A DNA stretch of 35,421 bases from Acidobacteriaceae bacterium (GTDB lineage Bacteria > Acidobacteriota > Terriglobia > Terriglobales > Acidobacteriaceae): NCBI GenBank assembly GCA_003165795.1, contig PMWW01000060.1, forward strand, positions 1 to 35,421, written 5' to 3'. Position 1 is the first letter of the stretch, and every line of letters starts with the position of its first letter. Both the position numbers and the translations under genes were made by a program. Shown piece by piece: positions 33,704 through 35,421 of this stretch. A model generated the notes under the pieces. It ran no database searches and was not told where the DNA came from. It saw only the letters and a program-made list of their open reading frames with translations.

Positions 33704-34055
33704 TGACGCAGCGGGCCAGCATATTTGACAATGACCTGAAAGTGGACGTTAGTGATTTTTCGCCCAAGAAACGCCCTGACATTAAAGCGCCCACCCAGGA
33801 GCAAGTAAGGGCGGTAGCCGAGGCTGCCAACTTCCCCAAGCCGCCAGGCGCGGGACACATCTTTGAAACCCACGACAAAACGCGCGGCCCGCGTCTACCG
33901 GGACCGGCCGTAACGTCCAGTTCAATGTGAAAGCGTCACAGGAAACCGTTGAAGCATTCTACGCGGTGACGGAGGCGCATGCGGGCTGGGTCTTGGGCTA
34001 TACGCTGGAGCGAGCGATCGCAGCGCTCAAGCGCGAGCTGGAAAGCGAAGCATGA
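33703..34055 (+). pseudogene. Small plasmid partition/stability protein, frameshifted twice
   Basis: A short basic protein overlapping parA (TGATG) and repA (ATGA). It reads MTQRASIFDNDLKVDVSDF...VRAVAEAANFP, then shifts. Removing one C from cccc at 33834-33837 gives SRQARDTSLKPTTKRAARVYR. Removing one G from ggg at 33900-33902 then gives TGRNVQFNVKASQETVEAFY, AHAGWVLGYTLERAIAALKREL and the stop TGA at 34053-34055. The repaired ~116-residue product has a basic linker and a ribbon-helix-helix-like C-terminus, the layout of ParB-like partners in parA-x-repA operons of broad-host plasmids. As it stands it ends after 75 residues at 33930. Confidence 0.7.
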
Positions 34056-35132
34056 CTCGCGCCCGGTTTTACAATCCCCAGTTCGATCTCTTCCTGCCAA
34101 CCATCGTCGATCTGCGGTTTCGTGACCAGAAAGACACGATGGAGCGCCCGTTCTTTTCGCTGTCAAAGTCGAAACGGATGAAACCCATCCAGTACGTCAA
34201 CGAGAATGACGGGGTATTCGTCACCGTGCAGCCGCATCAGGACTATGGCATGGCGACCATTTGGGACGCCGATATCCTGATCTGGGCGGCATCGGTCCTG
34301 TGCGACATGAAGAATCGCGGAACGAATGACATACCTCGCGAGACTCAAATTCCAGCCTCACGATGTTCTCAAAGCCATCGCTCGCTCCACGGGCGGCAAA
34401 GACTACGCTCAGCTGCGTGATTCGCTCGAACGGCTCAAGACCACGGTCGTGACGACCAACATTCGCGTAAAGCGCAGCCAAAAAAACACGATGTTCAGCT
34501 GGATTGACGGCTGGGAGGATCTGATTGATTCACAAACCAAGGAGAGCAGGGGGCTCACGCTCACCGTCTCCGACTGGTTCTACCGGGGCGTGATGGAAGA
34601 CGGCGGTCTTCTTTCCATCGATCCGGCGTATTTTTCCATCACCGGCGGGCGGGAGCGCTGGCTCTACCGGGTAGCGCGAAAACATGCCGGCGGTGATGGC
34701 GAAGACGGCTTTGCGATCTCCATGCCGACCCTCTTTGAGAAGTCGGGCGCGGAGGGAACGTACCGGCGGTTCAAGTTCGAGATGCTCCGGGTCGTAGAGC
34801 GCAATGATCTTCCCGGATTCTCACTGTCTGTCCGAGAGGGAAGCGAAGGCGAGCCGCTGGTTCATATGGTAAAGCGCGAGTATGCAGGGGAGGGGGCACC
34901 GCAGGCGTTTCAGCCGCAGACCAAGCGGGATTGGCGTTCTTCGCAAAAGCATCCAGTCAAAACCATGCCCGAACGCGATCTGCCGCTGCTTAGCCCCATC
35001 ATGCGGAATCTTTCAGAGCGGACGATAAGCCAAGTCCGCATCGATTTTCCTGGCTGGGACATTTATGCGCTCAAAGCGGAGTTCGACGACTGGATTGACG
35101 AGGACCCGGCTCGCAAGCCACAGAGGCCATGA
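34052..35132 (+). pseudogene. repA: Plasmid replication initiator RepA (RPA family), frameshifted
   Basis: Replication initiator of the PF10134-type RepA family, about 359 residues if repaired. The first part (34052-~34338) has RFYNPQFDLFLPTIVDL, RPFFSLSKSKR and WDADILIWAASVLCDMKNRGTNDIPR. One extra base in cgcgaga at 34338-34340 then shifts the frame. The rest (from ~34341) gives RLKFQPHDVLKAIARSTGGKDY, a linker, WIDGWEDLIDSQT, then SDWFYRGVMEDGGLLSIDPAYFSITGGRERWLYRVARKHAG and GTYRRFKFEMLRVV with winged-helix features. The 3' end stops at an abrupt junction with the integrase, near 35120-35130. The start overlaps its upstream neighbour (ATGA). Loss of a working initiator fits an integrated relic. 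Confidence 0.82.
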
Positions 35133-35421
35133 TAGCGATGATGGCCCGGTCGCGCAGGCCTTTAACATCGACTTCAACCCTGACGTTCCCCCCGTGCTTC
35201 TTCGGGATCTTGACTTCACGGATTACCGCTATCGAATTGAGCAGTTCCCGCATCTGCTGCGCCTCCAGAATCGGCGTTATCCCGATCTGCCTGCTGAATC
35301 TCGGCCCCTTGACGAAGAGGGCCGGGTTATCAGGAACGGCCTGCTTTATCACCAGCCAGTTGAACAGACCGCGCAGCGCCGCGAGGTGCTGCTTCACAGA
35401 AGGAGCGGTGAGCGACATGCT
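35121..35421 (-). pseudogene. Tyrosine integrase/recombinase, truncated (runs off the window)
   Basis: A leftward frame beginning beyond the window edge. The visible part has SVKQHLAALRGLFNWLV, VPDNPALFVKGPR, GITPILEAQQMRELLNSI and GLRDRAIIAIM: the core-binding SAM-like domain and the start of the catalytic domain of a XerC/phage-type tyrosine recombinase. The match stops after IAIM (about 35128). The following residues (SVACEPGPRQ...) are antisense to repA, so the catalytic Arg-His-Arg-Tyr part is missing. ATG 35418 is the first Met in view, but relatives extend further upstream. The gene faces repA tail to tail. Confidence 0.75.

Overview
The window looks like chromosomal DNA of a GC-rich Gram-negative bacterium, most probably an Acidobacteriota of the Koribacter/Terriglobia type. 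This rests on the mix of families: an S46 peptidase, a DUF2911-TPR protein, a fused homocysteine methyltransferase/methylene-THF reductase, a hopanoid-associated glycosyltransferase and a CbiM-type metal transporter. It also rests on abundant short palindromic intergenic repeats. The taxonomy is inference; no rRNA or tRNA gene was seen.

Layout: (1) 0.01-9.4 kb is housekeeping and cell-envelope material: an outer-membrane barrel protein, the one-carbon enzyme, a lipoprotein beta-propeller, a membrane-anchored penicillin-acylase-type hydrolase and an acyl-CoA ligase. These are separated by MITE-like inverted-repeat elements of about 140-175 bp. (2) 9.5-11.1 kb holds an AbrB-type antitoxin gene with two palindromic operators around its promoter. 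It overlaps a reading frame whose first ~32 residues look like the N-terminus of a PIN toxin and whose remainder is HpnB. (3) 11.3-19.9 kb is a leftward carbohydrate cluster: glucoamylase GH15, transketolase, Tal-Pgi-type glucose-6-phosphate isomerase, glucose-6-phosphate dehydrogenase, then an AsmA-family remnant. Nearby at 21 kb is a regulator made of an RpiB-like domain, lacking its catalytic residues, fused to an AraC DNA-binding domain. Together they suggest starch breakdown feeding glycolysis and the pentose phosphate pathway, with sugar-phosphate sensing next door.

(4) 21.8-26.1 kb carries a secreted RidA-like protein (frameshifted near its end), an S46 dipeptidyl-peptidase and a DUF2911 protein. 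(5) 26.4-27.3 kb is a small accessory island: an unknown helical protein with a structured promoter region, then a RelE-type toxin that has lost its start codon. (6) 27.5-31.5 kb carries citrate synthase and a cbiM-cbiQ-cbiO cobalt/nickel ECF transporter whose ATPase has a His-rich tail. (7) 31.5-32.6 kb is a repeat cluster and a CPBP membrane protease.

(8) 32.78-35.42 kb is the relic of an integrated plasmid: 18-bp-spaced iteron-like repeats, then parA, a small partition partner and repA in one overlapping operon. Every gene is broken (one nonsense codon and four single-base insertions by my reading), and repA runs tail-to-tail into a truncated tyrosine integrase. The most novel-looking items are the RpiB-AraC fusion, the toxin-remnant/HpnB fusion under antitoxin-type operators, and a dispersed family of ~20-nt hairpins whose stems covary around a conserved tetraloop.
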